Assembly (NCBI RefSeq): GCF_004798905.1
Contig: NZ_SDMO01000001.1
Span: 62,001-126,000, forward strand
DNA: 64,000 nucleotides
Reading direction: 5' to 3'
Source of the DNA: Halomonas borealis
GTDB taxonomy: Bacteria > Pseudomonadota > Gammaproteobacteria > Pseudomonadales > Halomonadaceae
Positions 17,345 through 26,031 of this stretch are shown one piece after another. The notes under the pieces are model-generated. The model made no database searches, was not told the DNA's origin, and saw only the letters and a program-made list of their open reading frames with translations. Positions within the stretch are counted from its first letter, which is position 1; every line of letters begins with the position of its first letter. The position numbers and the translations under genes were made by a program.

Positions 17345-18292
17345 TCAGCCGTTCAGGGTCAGCAGATGGACGAGCCGGGCCGCGGCGCGGGCGGTGCGTT
17401 GGTCGATATCGAGATCGGGGTTGAGCTCGGCGAGGTCGGCGAGGCGTAGCTTGCCGCTGTCGCGGATCGCCTCGATCAGTGGCTCGAGCAGGGCCAGCGG
17501 CACGCCGCGGGCGGCCGGGGCGCTGACGCCGGGCGCCTCCGCGGCCGGCAGCACGTCGAGGTCGATGGTCAGGTAGAGGTGGTCGCAGCGCACCATGAAG
17601 CGCTGCAGCTCTCGCAGTCGTTCCTCCAGGGTGGTGGCCAGGAAGTCACGATCCTCGCGGACCAGCACCTCGAGCTCGGCGGCGCGATCGAACAGCGCCC
17701 GCGTATTGGATGCCCGGCTGACGCCCAGGCAGGCGTAGCGGAACGGCCAGTCATGGGCGTGGCACTGCTCGGCGATCTGGGCGAAGGGTGTCCCCGAGGA
17801 ATGTCCGTGCCCGGGGTCGCGCAGGTCGAAGTGGGCATCCAGGTTGATGATGCCGAGCCGCGGCGCCCGTTCGCCCTGGGCCTGGAAGTGGCGGGCGAGG
17901 CCCGACCAGCTGCCGAAGGCCACCTCGTGGCCGCCGCCTAGCACCACCGGCAGATGGCCGGCCGCCAGCAGGCCGGCGACGCGCTCGCCGAGGCGCTGCT
18001 GGGCATCCTCCAGGGCGTCGCCGTCGCACACCACATCGCCGGCGTCGAAGGTCGGGCCTTCGCGGTGCCAGGTCAGCGGTGCCAGGGCGCGGCGGATCGC
18101 CAGCGGGCCGGCGGCCGCGCCGGTGCGGCCCTGGTTGCGCGCCACGCCGGCGTCGCTGGCGAAGCCGAGCAGGGCGGTGCCAGGGTCGGCCTCGGCGGCG
18201 AGGGGGCGAATCATCTGGTGCCAGCGGGGGCTGTTCGGCTCGGGGTCGGTGCGGCCGCGCCACACCGTCATGTCGATGGCATCAGGCGTCAT
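17345..18292 (-). CDS. hutG: Formimidoylglutamase
   Basis: This is an arginase/agmatinase-family enzyme, 315 residues from the ATG at 18292. It hydrolyses N-formimidoyl-L-glutamate to glutamate and formamide. Binuclear manganese-site motifs are visible: LGGGHE (about 126), NLDAHFDLR (about 156) and [14 protein letters not shown] (about 252). The start overlaps the hutI stop by 11 bases, showing translational coupling. The longer in-frame start at 18400 lies inside hutI and is rejected. Confidence 0.95.
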   Translation of the reverse strand: MTPDAIDMTVWRGRTDPEPNSPRWHQMIRPLAAEADPGTALLGFASDAGVARNQGRTGAAAGPLAIRRALAPLTWHREGPTFDAGDVVCDGDALEDAQQRLGERVAGLLAAGHLPVVLGGGHEVAFGSWSGLARHFQAQGERAPRLGIINLDAHFDLRDPGHGHSSGTPFAQIAEQCHAHDWPFRYACLGVSRASNTRALFDRAAELEVLVREDRDFLATTLEERLRELQRFMVRCDHLYLTIDLDVLPAAEAPGVSAPAARGVPLALLEPLIEAIRDSGKLRLADLAELNPDLDIDQRTARAAARLVHLLTLNG

Positions 18293-19523
18293 GGCTGGCC
18301 TCCGTGGTGACCTGGCCCTGGAAGATCCGCTGGCGCAGGCGGCCCGGCTGGACGGCGTAGGCCAGCTCCGCCGGTTGATCGATATGCCACAGGCAGACAT
18401 CGGCGGGGGCGCCCTCGTAGAGGCGACCGCTCTCCTTGAGCCCCAGTGCCTGGGCGCCGTGGGCGGTCATGCCGGCCAGCGCCTCGCGGGGCGTCAGCCG
18501 GAACAGCGTGCAGGCGAGGTTCAGCATCAGCGTCGGCATGAACAGCGGCGAGCTGCCGGGATTGGCGTCGGTGGCCACGGCCATCGGTACCCCGGCCTCG
18601 CGCAGGGCGGCGATGGGCGGCGCTTGCGTCTCGCGCAGGGTGTGGAAGGCCCCCGGCAGGATCACCGCCACGCTGCCGGCCGCCTGCAGGGCCTCGACGC
18701 CGGCCTGGTCCAGGTACTCGATATGGTCGGCCGAGAGGGCGCCATGGCGGGCGGCCAGCGCGCTGCCACCGAGGTTGGAGAGCTGCTCGGCGTGGGCCTT
18801 GATCGGCAGGCCGTGCTTCTCGGCGGCCTGGAAGACGCGCTCGCACTGGTCGACGGAGAAGGCGATGGACTCGCAGAACACGTCGACGGCGTCGGCGAGG
18901 CCCTCGGCCACGGCGGCGGGGATCATCTCGTCGCAGATCAGGTCGATATAACCGTCGCTGTCGTCCTCGCTTCCTCCCTTGAACTCCGGCGGCAGGGCGT
19001 GGGCGCCGAGCAGGGTGGTGACCACGCGCACCGGCAGGTACTCGCCGAGGCGGCGCGCCACCCGCAGCATCTTCAGTTCGTCGGCGACGTTGAGGCCGTA
19101 GCCGGACTTGATCTCCACCGTGGTGACGCCGTCGTCGATCAGCGCCTGCAGGCGCGGCAGGGCGGCCTCGAAGAGGGCGTCTTCGCTTGCCTCGCGGGTG
19201 GCGCGCACGGTGCTGATGATGCCGCCGCCGGCCTCGGCGATCTCGGCGTAGCTGGCGCCCTCCAGGCGTTGTTCGAACTCGTCGGCGCGGCTGCCGCCGA
19301 ACACCAGATGGGTATGGCAGTCGACCAGCCCAGGCGTCATCACGCCGCCCCGGGCCATCTCTCGGCATCCTGCGGCGTGGTCGTCATCGAAGTCCCGCAT
19401 GGGCACCAGGGTGGTGATCCGCGCTTCCTCGACGATCACCGCCATCGGTTCGGGCAGCGTCTGGATGCCGTCGAAGACGGTCACGTGGCGCCATAGCAGG
19501 CGCTGCTGGGCGGTCGATGTCAT
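18282..19523 (-). CDS. hutI: Imidazolonepropionase
   Basis: This amidohydrolase has 413 residues and opens the imidazolone ring to give N-formimidoyl-L-glutamate. Metal-binding HTH is seen in [20 protein letters not shown] (about residue 78). Further ligand regions are [19 protein letters not shown] and [11 protein letters not shown]. The ATG at 19523 has GGGAGGAA eight bases before it, which decides the start over an upstream in-frame ATG at 19571. It is the first gene of hutI-hutG-hutU-hutH-yuiF2. A HutC-type palindrome lies 38 bases upstream. Confidence 0.96.
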   Translation of the reverse strand: MTSTAQQRLLWRHVTVFDGIQTLPEPMAVIVEEARITTLVPMRDFDDDHAAGCREMARGGVMTPGLVDCHTHLVFGGSRADEFEQRLEGASYAEIAEAGGGIISTVRATREASEDALFEAALPRLQALIDDGVTTVEIKSGYGLNVADELKMLRVARRLGEYLPVRVVTTLLGAHALPPEFKGGSEDDSDGYIDLICDEMIPAAVAEGLADAVDVFCESIAFSVDQCERVFQAAEKHGLPIKAHAEQLSNLGGSALAARHGALSADHIEYLDQAGVEALQAAGSVAVILPGAFHTLRETQAPPIAALREAGVPMAVATDANPGSSPLFMPTLMLNLACTLFRLTPREALAGMTAHGAQALGLKESGRLYEGAPADVCLWHIDQPAELAYAVQPGRLRQRIFQGQVTTEASHDA

Positions 19524-19560
19524 CGTCGTGTTCCTCCCGGGTCGGGGTGTGGATCGGTTT

Positions 19561-19570
19561 TGTATATACA
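19561..19570. promoter_or_regulatory. hutC box: HutC-type operator before hutI
   Basis: TGTATATACA is a perfect 10-base palindrome within TTTTGTATATACATTTA, fitting the GTN(n)AC type bound by the HutC subfamily of GntR regulators. The same ten bases recur at 19803 before the divergent YjiH-like gene. Confidence 0.75.
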
Positions 19571-19802
19571 TTTAGAGCAAGCCGGTTTCGGCGTCAAGCT
19601 CGGTCGCCTCTCCGGGGCTGGGCAGGCGACGCTGACGAGTGACGCCGAGGCGGGGTGGCTTGTTTTTAGATGTTTAATATCAACAAGATAATATTATTTC
19701 TATGGGGTGATAAAGGCCGCTTCCATGGCCCTTTCCGAGGGCATTTAGACTAAAGAACAAGTCCCTCAGAGGGGCATTGGATGGTGTGTGGCCTCTTTGT
19801 AT

Positions 19803-19812
19803 TGTATATACA
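19803..19812. promoter_or_regulatory. hutC box: HutC-type operator before the yjiH-like gene
   Basis: This is a second exact TGTATATACA, 50 bases before the ATG at 19862. The 338-base divergent region (19524-19861) is AT-rich in its middle, around 19660-19700, which holds likely promoters. I see no other gene in it. Confidence 0.75.
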
Positions 19813-19861
19813 TATTCAGCGTCATCGAACCGGCGAGACAACGACAACGGAGGACCCGCCC

Positions 19862-21193
19862 ATGACACGGCCATCCCAGGCATCGGAGACCGTCCGACGC
19901 CCCTCGCTCACTACCGTCCTCAAGCTGTTCGTGCCCAGCCTGCTGGGCATCCTGATCTTCTTCGTGCCGATCACCCTGGGTGGCCGCTCCACCATCGCCC
20001 TGGACCACATGGTCGGCGGGGTGCGCGCCCTGCTGGGGGATGCCGACGGCCTCTATGCCGTGGCGATGATCGTCGCCGGGGCCGCCTACCCGCTGCTCAC
20101 CGGGCGCTGGCGGCGTAGCGTCACCGAGCGAGTGTTCAGCGTGCTCAAGGTCGCCGGCGTGGTGGCGGCGTTGATGGCGCTCACCGGCTGGGGGCCGGCC
20201 TTCCTCCACGAGCCGGACATGCTGCCGTTCCTGTTCGACAAGCTGGTGATCCCGGTAGGGTTGATCGTGCCCATCGGCGCCATCTTCCTGGCGCTGCTGA
20301 TCAGCTATGGCCTGCTGGAACTGATCGGGGTGCTGGTGCAGCCGGTCATGCGGCCGATCTGGAGGACGCCGGGTCGCTCGGCCATCGATGCCGTGGCCTC
20401 CTTCGTGGGCAGCTACTCGATCGGGCTGCTGATCACCAATCGGGTCTATCAGGCGGGGCAGTACTCGGCGCGGGAGGCGGCGATCATCGCCACCGGCTTC
20501 TCCACGGTGTCGGCGACCTTCATGATCATCGTCGCCAAGACCCTGGACCTGATGAGCGTCTGGAACCTGTATTTCTGGCTGACGTTGGCCATCACCTTCC
20601 TGGTCACCGCGATCACCGTGCGTCTGCCGCCGCTGTCACGCATGGACGACGGCAAGACCGACGGCGAGCCGGACTCGGTGCCCGGCAAGCGCCTGACCAC
20701 CGCCTGGCATACCGGCCTCGACGTGGCCGCCAAGGCGCCGAGCCTGCCCCAGAGCGTGGCGCTGAACTTTCGCGAGGGTCTGGTGATGGCGATCAGCATC
20801 CTGCCGTCGATCATGTCGGTGGGGCTCGCCGGGCTGCTGATCGCCAAGTACACGCCGCTGTTCGAGTGGCTCGGCTGGGTGTTCTACCCGTTCACCGCGA
20901 TCTGGGGGCTCGACGACGCCCTGGTGCTCTCCCAGGCGGCGGCTGCCGGGCTCGCCGAGATGTTCCTGCCGGCCCTGCTGATGGGCGATGCCGGTTTCGT
21001 GGCGCGTTTCGCCGCCGGGGTGGTTTCGGTGTCGGCGGTGCTGTTCTTCTCGGCCTCGATCCCTTGCATCCTGTCGACCAGCATCCCGTTGTCGGTGGGG
21101 CGGATCCTGGTGATTTGGCTGTTGCGCATGGCGCTGAGCCTGTTGCTGGCGGTGCCGGCGGGCTATCTGGCACAGGCGATCATGGGGGGGTGA
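19862..21193 (+). CDS. YjiH family membrane protein (nucleoside-recognition gate domain)
   Basis: The protein has 443 residues from the ATG at 19862, preceded by GGAGG. About ten membrane helices are predicted by eye, starting at TTVLKLFVPSLLGILIFFVP. It belongs to the YjiH group, which has gate domains like those of nucleoside transporters (SYSIGLLITNRVYQAGQYSAREAAI in the middle). Function is not established in the family. It is divergent from hutIGUH with its own HutC-type operator, so a role in uptake or release of histidine, urocanate or a breakdown product is likely but unproved. Confidence 0.82.
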   Translation: MTRPSQASETVRRPSLTTVLKLFVPSLLGILIFFVPITLGGRSTIALDHMVGGVRALLGDADGLYAVAMIVAGAAYPLLTGRWRRSVTERVFSVLKVAGVVAALMALTGWGPAFLHEPDMLPFLFDKLVIPVGLIVPIGAIFLALLISYGLLELIGVLVQPVMRPIWRTPGRSAIDAVASFVGSYSIGLLITNRVYQAGQYSAREAAIIATGFSTVSATFMIIVAKTLDLMSVWNLYFWLTLAITFLVTAITVRLPPLSRMDDGKTDGEPDSVPGKRLTTAWHTGLDVAAKAPSLPQSVALNFREGLVMAISILPSIMSVGLAGLLIAKYTPLFEWLGWVFYPFTAIWGLDDALVLSQAAAAGLAEMFLPALLMGDAGFVARFAAGVVSVSAVLFFSASIPCILSTSIPLSVGRILVIWLLRMALSLLLAVPAGYLAQAIMGG

Positions 21194-21233
21194 TTCCTCG
21201 CCCGCTCAGCTTTCGGCATACACACAGACCCTG

Positions 21234-21268
21234 ACGGGGCCGGGCATTTGCCCGGCCCCGTCGTGTTT
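21234..21268. terminator. Terminator between the yjiH-like gene and hutC
   Basis: ACGGGGCCGGGC and GCCCGGCCCCGT form a 12-base stem with an ATTT loop, followed by CGTGTTTT on the plus strand. Confidence 0.8.
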
Positions 21269-21332
21269 TATGAGAGTGAACGGTTGTTGCTGAATGGGCT
21301 GGCTCAGCGGGTAACATGCCGGGAGTACACCG

Positions 21333-22061
21333 TCAGCGGTCCGGGCCGGTCAGCGCCTTGTTCAGCGAGGAGCGCAGCTTGTAGCGATCGCCGGGGTGGG
21401 TCAGCCGGGCATAGCTGATCAGGTGATCGTCGGACCAGGTGCGGCGGGTCATGCTCAGGCAGGGGGTGGCGGTGTCGATCTCGAGCCAGGCCGCGACCTG
21501 GGGGGCGACCAGCACCGCCTCGACGATATGCTCGACGTCGGAGATCGGGCAGGCGGCCACCAGCACCTCGTTGGGGGTATGGTGGGAGAAGTCGGTACTC
21601 AGGTAGTCGGGGACCCAGCGCGGGATCACGTAACGATTCTCGAGCTGGATCGGCACCCCGTTCTCGCGGTGGACCAGCAGGGTATGGAAAACCCGGGTGC
21701 CGAGCCGCACGCCCATGCGCAGGGCGACCTCGTCGTCGGCCTCGATGGCCTCGCTGACCAGCAGGTCGTTGCGGTAGGCGTGGCCGCGGCTGACGACCTC
21801 GTCGGCGATGTTCTCCACGTCCAGTAGCGAGGACTCGGCCTTGCGGTCGGTGACGAAGGTGCCGAGCCCCGGCTGACGCACCAGGTAGCCTTGTTGCACC
21901 AGGTCGCGGATGGCCTTGTTGGCGGTCATGCGACTGACCCCGAAGTCTCGGGCCAGCTGCTCCTCCGGCGGAATTTGATGACGCGGTACCCACTCGCCAC
22001 CGCGAATCTTCTCCAGTAGGTGCTGTTGGATTCTTAGGTAAAGTGGGAGAGAGCTGGCCAT
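21333..22061 (-). CDS. hutC: Histidine utilisation repressor HutC (GntR family)
   Basis: This 242-residue protein has an N-terminal winged helix of the GntR type: YLRIQQHLLEKIRGGEW, then PPEEQLARDFGVSRMTANKAIRDL. A UTRA ligand domain follows (about 95-235), containing PIQLENRYVIPRWVPDYL and ending with ISYARLTHPGDRYKLRS. Urocanate is the usual inducer. The ATG at 22061 is preferred over the upstream frame to 22154, which has no family similarity. It is separate from the operon but inside the same module, and two TGTATATACA sites nearby fit its operator type. Confidence 0.93.
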   Translation of the reverse strand: MASSLPLYLRIQQHLLEKIRGGEWVPRHQIPPEEQLARDFGVSRMTANKAIRDLVQQGYLVRQPGLGTFVTDRKAESSLLDVENIADEVVSRGHAYRNDLLVSEAIEADDEVALRMGVRLGTRVFHTLLVHRENGVPIQLENRYVIPRWVPDYLSTDFSHHTPNEVLVAACPISDVEHIVEAVLVAPQVAAWLEIDTATPCLSMTRRTWSDDHLISYARLTHPGDRYKLRSSLNKALTGPDR

Positions 22062-22234
22062 GTTAGCCTTGAATCCTTCACTGGTGAGTCGGTGGTGCGG
22101 GGTGCTGGCTGAGGCGTCGACCGACAGTCTACCCGTGTGCGCGCCCCGAGGCATCCGGAGCCTGGCGAAGGCGGCGGTTCGGGCACTATCATCGGTGGCC
22201 TTCGTTCCTTCATGTTTCTCGTCCGAGGCCGATC

Positions 22235-22849
22235 ATGACCGATGCCCGACTGTACAGCCCCGCCACGGCCCGCAACCGCCAGCCGATTCTCGAGGTGCTC
22301 GATGAGGCGCTGCCCGGGCCCGCACGCGTCCTCGAGCTTGCCTCCGGCAGCGGCGAGCATGCCTGTCATTTCGCCGCCGCCCGGGCGGACTGGGACTGGC
22401 AGCCCAGCGATCCGAACCCGCAGGCCAGAGCCTCGATCACGGCCTGGCGCGAGGCGCAGGCATTGCCGAACCTGAGGACGCCGCTGGCGCTGGATGCCAC
22501 GAGCGACTGGCCGGCGGAAAGCTTCGAGGCGATCGTTGCCATCAACCTGGTGCATATCTCGCCCTGGGCGGTGACCGAGGCCTTGATGGCGCGGGCAGGG
22601 GAGCGCCTCGCGCCGGGCGGAATGTTGCTGCTCTATGGTCCCTTCCTGTGCGAGACGCAACCCACGGCCCCCAGCAATCACGCCTTCGACGCCGACCTGC
22701 GTGCCCGGGATGCTCGCTGGGGCATTCGTGACCTGGCGGATGTGACGCGTGAGGCGCAACGCCACGGGCTGAGCCTTGAACGGCGGGTGGCAATGCCGGC
22801 CAATAACCTCTGCCTGATCTGGCGGCGAGGTGGCCACCTTCGGGGGTGA
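22235..22849 (+). CDS. DUF938 methyltransferase-like protein
   Basis: This 204-residue protein has an SAM-binding fold: VLELASGSGEHACHFA (motif I, about 33-48), DWDWQPSDPN (motif II) and AIVAINLVHISPW. It is a conserved DUF938 protein, and its substrate is unknown. It is divergent from hutC. The upstream 50 bases and first codons are duplicated as a decayed copy at 12253-12420, on the other side of the hut module. Confidence 0.88.
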   Translation: MTDARLYSPATARNRQPILEVLDEALPGPARVLELASGSGEHACHFAAARADWDWQPSDPNPQARASITAWREAQALPNLRTPLALDATSDWPAESFEAIVAINLVHISPWAVTEALMARAGERLAPGGMLLLYGPFLCETQPTAPSNHAFDADLRARDARWGIRDLADVTREAQRHGLSLERRVAMPANNLCLIWRRGGHLRG

Positions 22850-23044
22850 GGGAAGCGAGAGTACCCTGCAGGGCTGCGTTCAGGTGGAGGTGTCGGCTGG
22901 GCAGAACCGCAGTGAGCTCAGCTTCGGCTAAGCCCCGCGGGCGCCGAGAAAGGAGCCCATTGAGGCGCCTTTCTTGTGCGCCCAACCCTCGGGGAGAGAC
23001 CTCACGTTTTGACAGAGTATTGATATTTTTTTCAGCGCAACGAA
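22850..23044. other. Intergenic stretch with one weak hairpin
   Basis: No gene is seen. AGAAAGG (22947-22953) pairs with CCTTTCT (22968-22974), with GC and CG pairs inside, and could end DUF938 transcription. The AT-rich run near 23015-23035 is not followed by a plus-strand gene. Confidence 0.4.
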
Positions 23045-23080
23045 AAACGGCCACCGCTCTGATGAGCTAAGTGGCCGTTT
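23045..23080 (-). terminator. Terminator of tRNA-Pro
   Basis: AAACGGCCAC and GTGGCCGTTT form a 10-base stem. On the minus strand it is followed by a run of T's, 13 bases past the end of the tRNA gene. Confidence 0.85.
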
Positions 23081-23093
23081 CTCTTGATGTTCA

Positions 23094-23170
23094 TGGTCGG
23101 AGCGACAGGATTCGAACCTGCGACCTTTGCAACCCCATTGCAACGCGCTACCAAGCTGCGCCACGCTCCG
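23094..23170 (-). tRNA. tRNA-Pro (anticodon GGG)
   Basis: The minus strand gives a 77-base cloverleaf. Acceptor CGGAGCG pairs with CGCTCCG, the D arm holds AGCTTGGTAGC, and the anticodon stem TTGCA/TGCAA has loop ATGGGGT (U33, then GGG). The T arm is GCAGG-TTCGAAT-CCTGT, and CCA is encoded. C1-G72 is typical of bacterial proline tRNAs. It reads CCC codons. Confidence 0.96.
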
Positions 23171-23354
23171 GCGTTCTCTTTCGGCTCATTCGCCGTGGGA
23201 CGTGCCCCGAGAACGAGGCGTATATTATCGCGGAAGTGGGTAAATGAAAAGCTTCTTTTACGCTTTTTTTCAAAAGGTTGGCCACGAACAAGGAGGTCTG
23301 CCCAGCCGCCTCGCGCTTTGTCAGAATATACGGACATGAAGCTGGAGAACGACG

Positions 23355-23717
23355 ATGTCGCTGATTTGGGGGATGAGCATGCTGTTGGCATGCCAGATGC
23401 TGGGGGAGTTGTTGGCCAGGGGGCTTGCGTTGCCGATTCCGGGGCCGGTGATCGGCATGGTGATCCTGCTGGTGGCCCTGCTGGTGCGTGGCAAGGTGCC
23501 GGATAGCCTGAGGGTCTCTGGTGAGGGCTTGCTGCGTTATCTCACGCTGCTGTTCGTGCCGGCCGGCGTCGGGGTGATGGTGCATGGTGCGCTGATCGGT
23601 CGCGATATCCTGCCGATCCTGGTGACGCTGGTCGTCTCCACGGGGCTGACGCTTGGCGTGACGGCTTGGGTGCTCTCGCGGCTTCAGGGCCGCCTTGGCA
23701 AGGGAGGGCACCAATGA
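23355..23717 (+). CDS. lrgA: LrgA/CidA family holin-like protein
   Basis: This 120-residue protein has about four membrane helices and the CidA/LrgA signature PIPGPVIGMVILLVALL (about 27-43) and LLFVPAGVGVM (about 66-76). In other bacteria the family acts with LrgB in export of pyruvate or control of cell lysis. The next gene starts within its stop (ATGA), so the two form a coupled pair. Confidence 0.9.
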   Translation: MSLIWGMSMLLACQMLGELLARGLALPIPGPVIGMVILLVALLVRGKVPDSLRVSGEGLLRYLTLLFVPAGVGVMVHGALIGRDILPILVTLVVSTGLTLGVTAWVLSRLQGRLGKGGHQ

Positions 23718-24445
23718 ACGTCGCGCGCCTGGATCAGCTATGGGTCTACCTGTCGGGCAACCCGTTGTTGTCGTTGCTGTTGACGCTGGTGGCCTTTGCG
23801 CTGTCGGTGCGGGTCAACAAGGCCCTGGGCGGTACGCCGCTGCTGCATCCGGTGATGCTGGCGATCGCCTTGCTGATCGGTTGTCTGGTGTTGCTCGATA
23901 TGGATTACGCGACCTACTTCGAGGGCGCCCAGTTCATCCATTTCCTGCTGGGGCCTGCCACGGTAGCGCTGGCGATTCCGCTCTATGATCATCGCGAGCG
24001 GGTGCGCCGCTTGCTCGTGCCGCTGCTGTTGGCTTGCGTGACCGGCGTGGTGACCGCCGTGGCCAGCACCCTGGGGCTGGCGCTGTTGCTAGGGGCACGT
24101 CACGAGACCCTGATGTCGTTGGCGCCGCGTTCGGTGACGTCACCCATCGCCATGGGCATCGCCGAGCAGATCGGTGGAATCCCGTCCCTGGCGGCGGGGC
24201 TGGTTCTGCTGACCGGCGCCATCGGTTGCGCCCTGGGGCCGGCGATCTTCCGGCTGCTGGGTATCCGCGACCCGGCGGTTCAGGGCTTTGCCATGGGGCT
24301 TTCGGCACATGGTTTCGGTACCGCTCAAGCGTTTTCGCGGTTGGGGGCGGTGGCCGGCGCCTTCTCGGGGCTGGCCATGGGCATCACCGGGTTGCTGACG
24401 GCGTTCCTGCTGCCGCCGCTGGTTCATGTGCTCGGCCTGGGCTAA
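23714..24445 (+). CDS. lrgB: LrgB/CidB family membrane protein
   Basis: The product has 243 residues, with the LrgB domain: NKALGGTPLLHPVMLAI, FLGPATVALAIPLY-like HFLLGPATVALAIPLYDH, and SVTSPIAMGIAEQIGGIPSL. It ends with SAHGFGTAQAFSRLGAVAGAFS, a strong family mark. The ATG at 23714 overlaps the lrgA stop. Confidence 0.93.
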   Translation: MNVARLDQLWVYLSGNPLLSLLLTLVAFALSVRVNKALGGTPLLHPVMLAIALLIGCLVLLDMDYATYFEGAQFIHFLLGPATVALAIPLYDHRERVRRLLVPLLLACVTGVVTAVASTLGLALLLGARHETLMSLAPRSVTSPIAMGIAEQIGGIPSLAAGLVLLTGAIGCALGPAIFRLLGIRDPAVQGFAMGLSAHGFGTAQAFSRLGAVAGAFSGLAMGITGLLTAFLLPPLVHVLGLG

Positions 24446-24561
24446 CCGCCGAGGGCGTGTGTCCGCTTTACGATGATGGTCGCTTCGCCTCGGTTATGGC
24501 GGGCAGGGCAACATGCCCTGGGCTAAGGTCCAGGCGTGAGGCGGCCGAAAGGAGTATGCCC

Positions 24562-24735
24562 ATGTGGCGGGTCATCGCGTCGGTATTGGCGGCCTTCTTC
24601 GGGGTCCAGAAGGAGTCGCGTCGCCGGGAGGACTTCTCCCGGCGCGGGGCGGGTGCCTTCATCGTGGTGGGCGTGTTGCTGGCGCTCGTGCTGGTCTGTC
24701 TGATCGCACTGGTGGCGACGCTGGCGGCTCGCTGA
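24562..24735 (+). CDS. DUF2970 small membrane protein
   Basis: This 57-residue protein begins WRVIASVLAAFFGVQKESRR, the mark of DUF2970, and has a single C-terminal membrane helix (GAFIVVGVLLALVLVCLIAL). AAAGGAG lies seven bases before the ATG at 24562, which makes it a better start than 24556. DUF2970 genes often stand next to cox genes, as here. Function unknown. Confidence 0.85.
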   Translation: MWRVIASVLAAFFGVQKESRRREDFSRRGAGAFIVVGVLLALVLVCLIALVATLAAR

Positions 24736-24856
24736 GGTGGCGACAGCGTTGAAGAATCCGTTGGGGGAGGCGTCCGACGCTCGCCGGTGATCCGGTCATG
24801 GCGTCCTATACTCGTGTCAGGCGTGATGGATGCACGTGGACGTTCAGGAGGGGGCG

Positions 24857-25978
24857 ATGCGGATGCGCAAGCGGCTCGTTTGGACGGCGAGCGGCGTGGC
24901 CCTGGCCGGCTCGGCGGTGGCTCGGGCCAGCGGCTGGAACATGCCGGTCGGTGTCACCGATCTGAGCCAGGATATCTATGGCCTGCACATGACGATCTTC
25001 TGGATCTGTGTGGTCATCGGCATCGTCGTCTTCGGTGCCTTCTTCTTCTCTCTCTTTCGCTATCGCCGCTCGCGCGGTGCCAAGCCTTCGCGTTTCCACG
25101 AGCACACCACGACGGAGGTGCTCTGGACCCTCGTGCCGCTGCTGATCCTGGTGGTGATGGCGGTGCCTGCCACGGCGACGCTCAAGGCGATGTACGACAC
25201 CTCCGAGGCCGACATGGAGGTGATGATCACCGGTCAGCAATGGCGCTGGCGCTACGAATATCGCGGCGAAGACGTGTCCTTCACATCCAACCTGGCCACG
25301 CCGCGTGAGCAGATTGATGGCCAGTCCGCCAAGGGCGAACATTACCTGCGCGAGGTCGATGAGCCGTTGGTGCTGCCGGTCGATCGTAAGGTGCGTCTGC
25401 TGATGACCTCCGATGACGTCATTCATTCCTGGTGGGTCCCGGAACTCGGCGTCAAGCAAGATACCATGCCGGGTTTCGTCAACGAGAATTGGGTGCGCAT
25501 CAATGAGCCGGGCACCTACCGCGGGCAGTGTGCCGAGCTCTGCGGTCGTGACCATGCCTTCATGCCGATCGTCGTCGAGGCGGTAACGCCGGAGCGGTTC
25601 GCAAGCTGGCTGGATGAACGCAGGTCGGCCGCGGCCGAGGCCGCCATGGGGCTCGATCGTGAGTGGGGCATGGATGAGCTGATGGAACGGGGGCAGGAGG
25701 TCTACGCCACGAGCTGTGCTTCTTGTCACCAGCCCGATGGTAGCGGTAGTCCGCCGGCGTTCCCCGCCCTGGCAGGCAATCAGGCGCTGATGGATGACCG
25801 GGAGCGGCATGTCGAGACCGTGGTCAACGGCGTCGCGGGTTCCTCCATGGCGGCTTTCCGCAACATCCTCAATCCGGTGGATATCGCCGCCGTGATCACC
25901 TATGAGCGCAATGCCTGGGGCAGCGAGACCGGGGAGCGTGTCCAGCCTTCGGCGATCGCCGAACGGCTCGCCGACTAG
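24857..25978 (+). CDS. coxB: Cytochrome c oxidase subunit II with fused cytochrome c domain
   Basis: The protein has 373 residues. A signal-like start (RKRLVWTASGVALAGSAVARA) is followed by two membrane helices (about 45-67 and 88-110) and the cupredoxin CuA domain with HSWWVPELGVKQDTMPG and CAELCGRDHAFM. The C-terminus carries a cytochrome c domain with CASCHQPDG, so this is a caa3-type subunit. It passes electrons from cytochrome c to CuA. AGGAGG before 24857 decides the start over 24830. It is first of coxB-ctaD-coxC. Confidence 0.96.
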   Translation: MRMRKRLVWTASGVALAGSAVARASGWNMPVGVTDLSQDIYGLHMTIFWICVVIGIVVFGAFFFSLFRYRRSRGAKPSRFHEHTTTEVLWTLVPLLILVVMAVPATATLKAMYDTSEADMEVMITGQQWRWRYEYRGEDVSFTSNLATPREQIDGQSAKGEHYLREVDEPLVLPVDRKVRLLMTSDDVIHSWWVPELGVKQDTMPGFVNENWVRINEPGTYRGQCAELCGRDHAFMPIVVEAVTPERFASWLDERRSAAAEAAMGLDREWGMDELMERGQEVYATSCASCHQPDGSGSPPAFPALAGNQALMDDRERHVETVVNGVAGSSMAAFRNILNPVDIAAVITYERNAWGSETGERVQPSAIAERLAD

Positions 25979-26031
25979 GCTATTAGGCAACGACATCGCG
26001 CGTGAACGATACGCCAATCAAGGGGACGAAC

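Noticed and set aside
22928-23164. Minus-strand frame through the tRNA-Pro gene
   Set aside because: Frames of this kind are translations of a tRNA and its flanks, not proteins.
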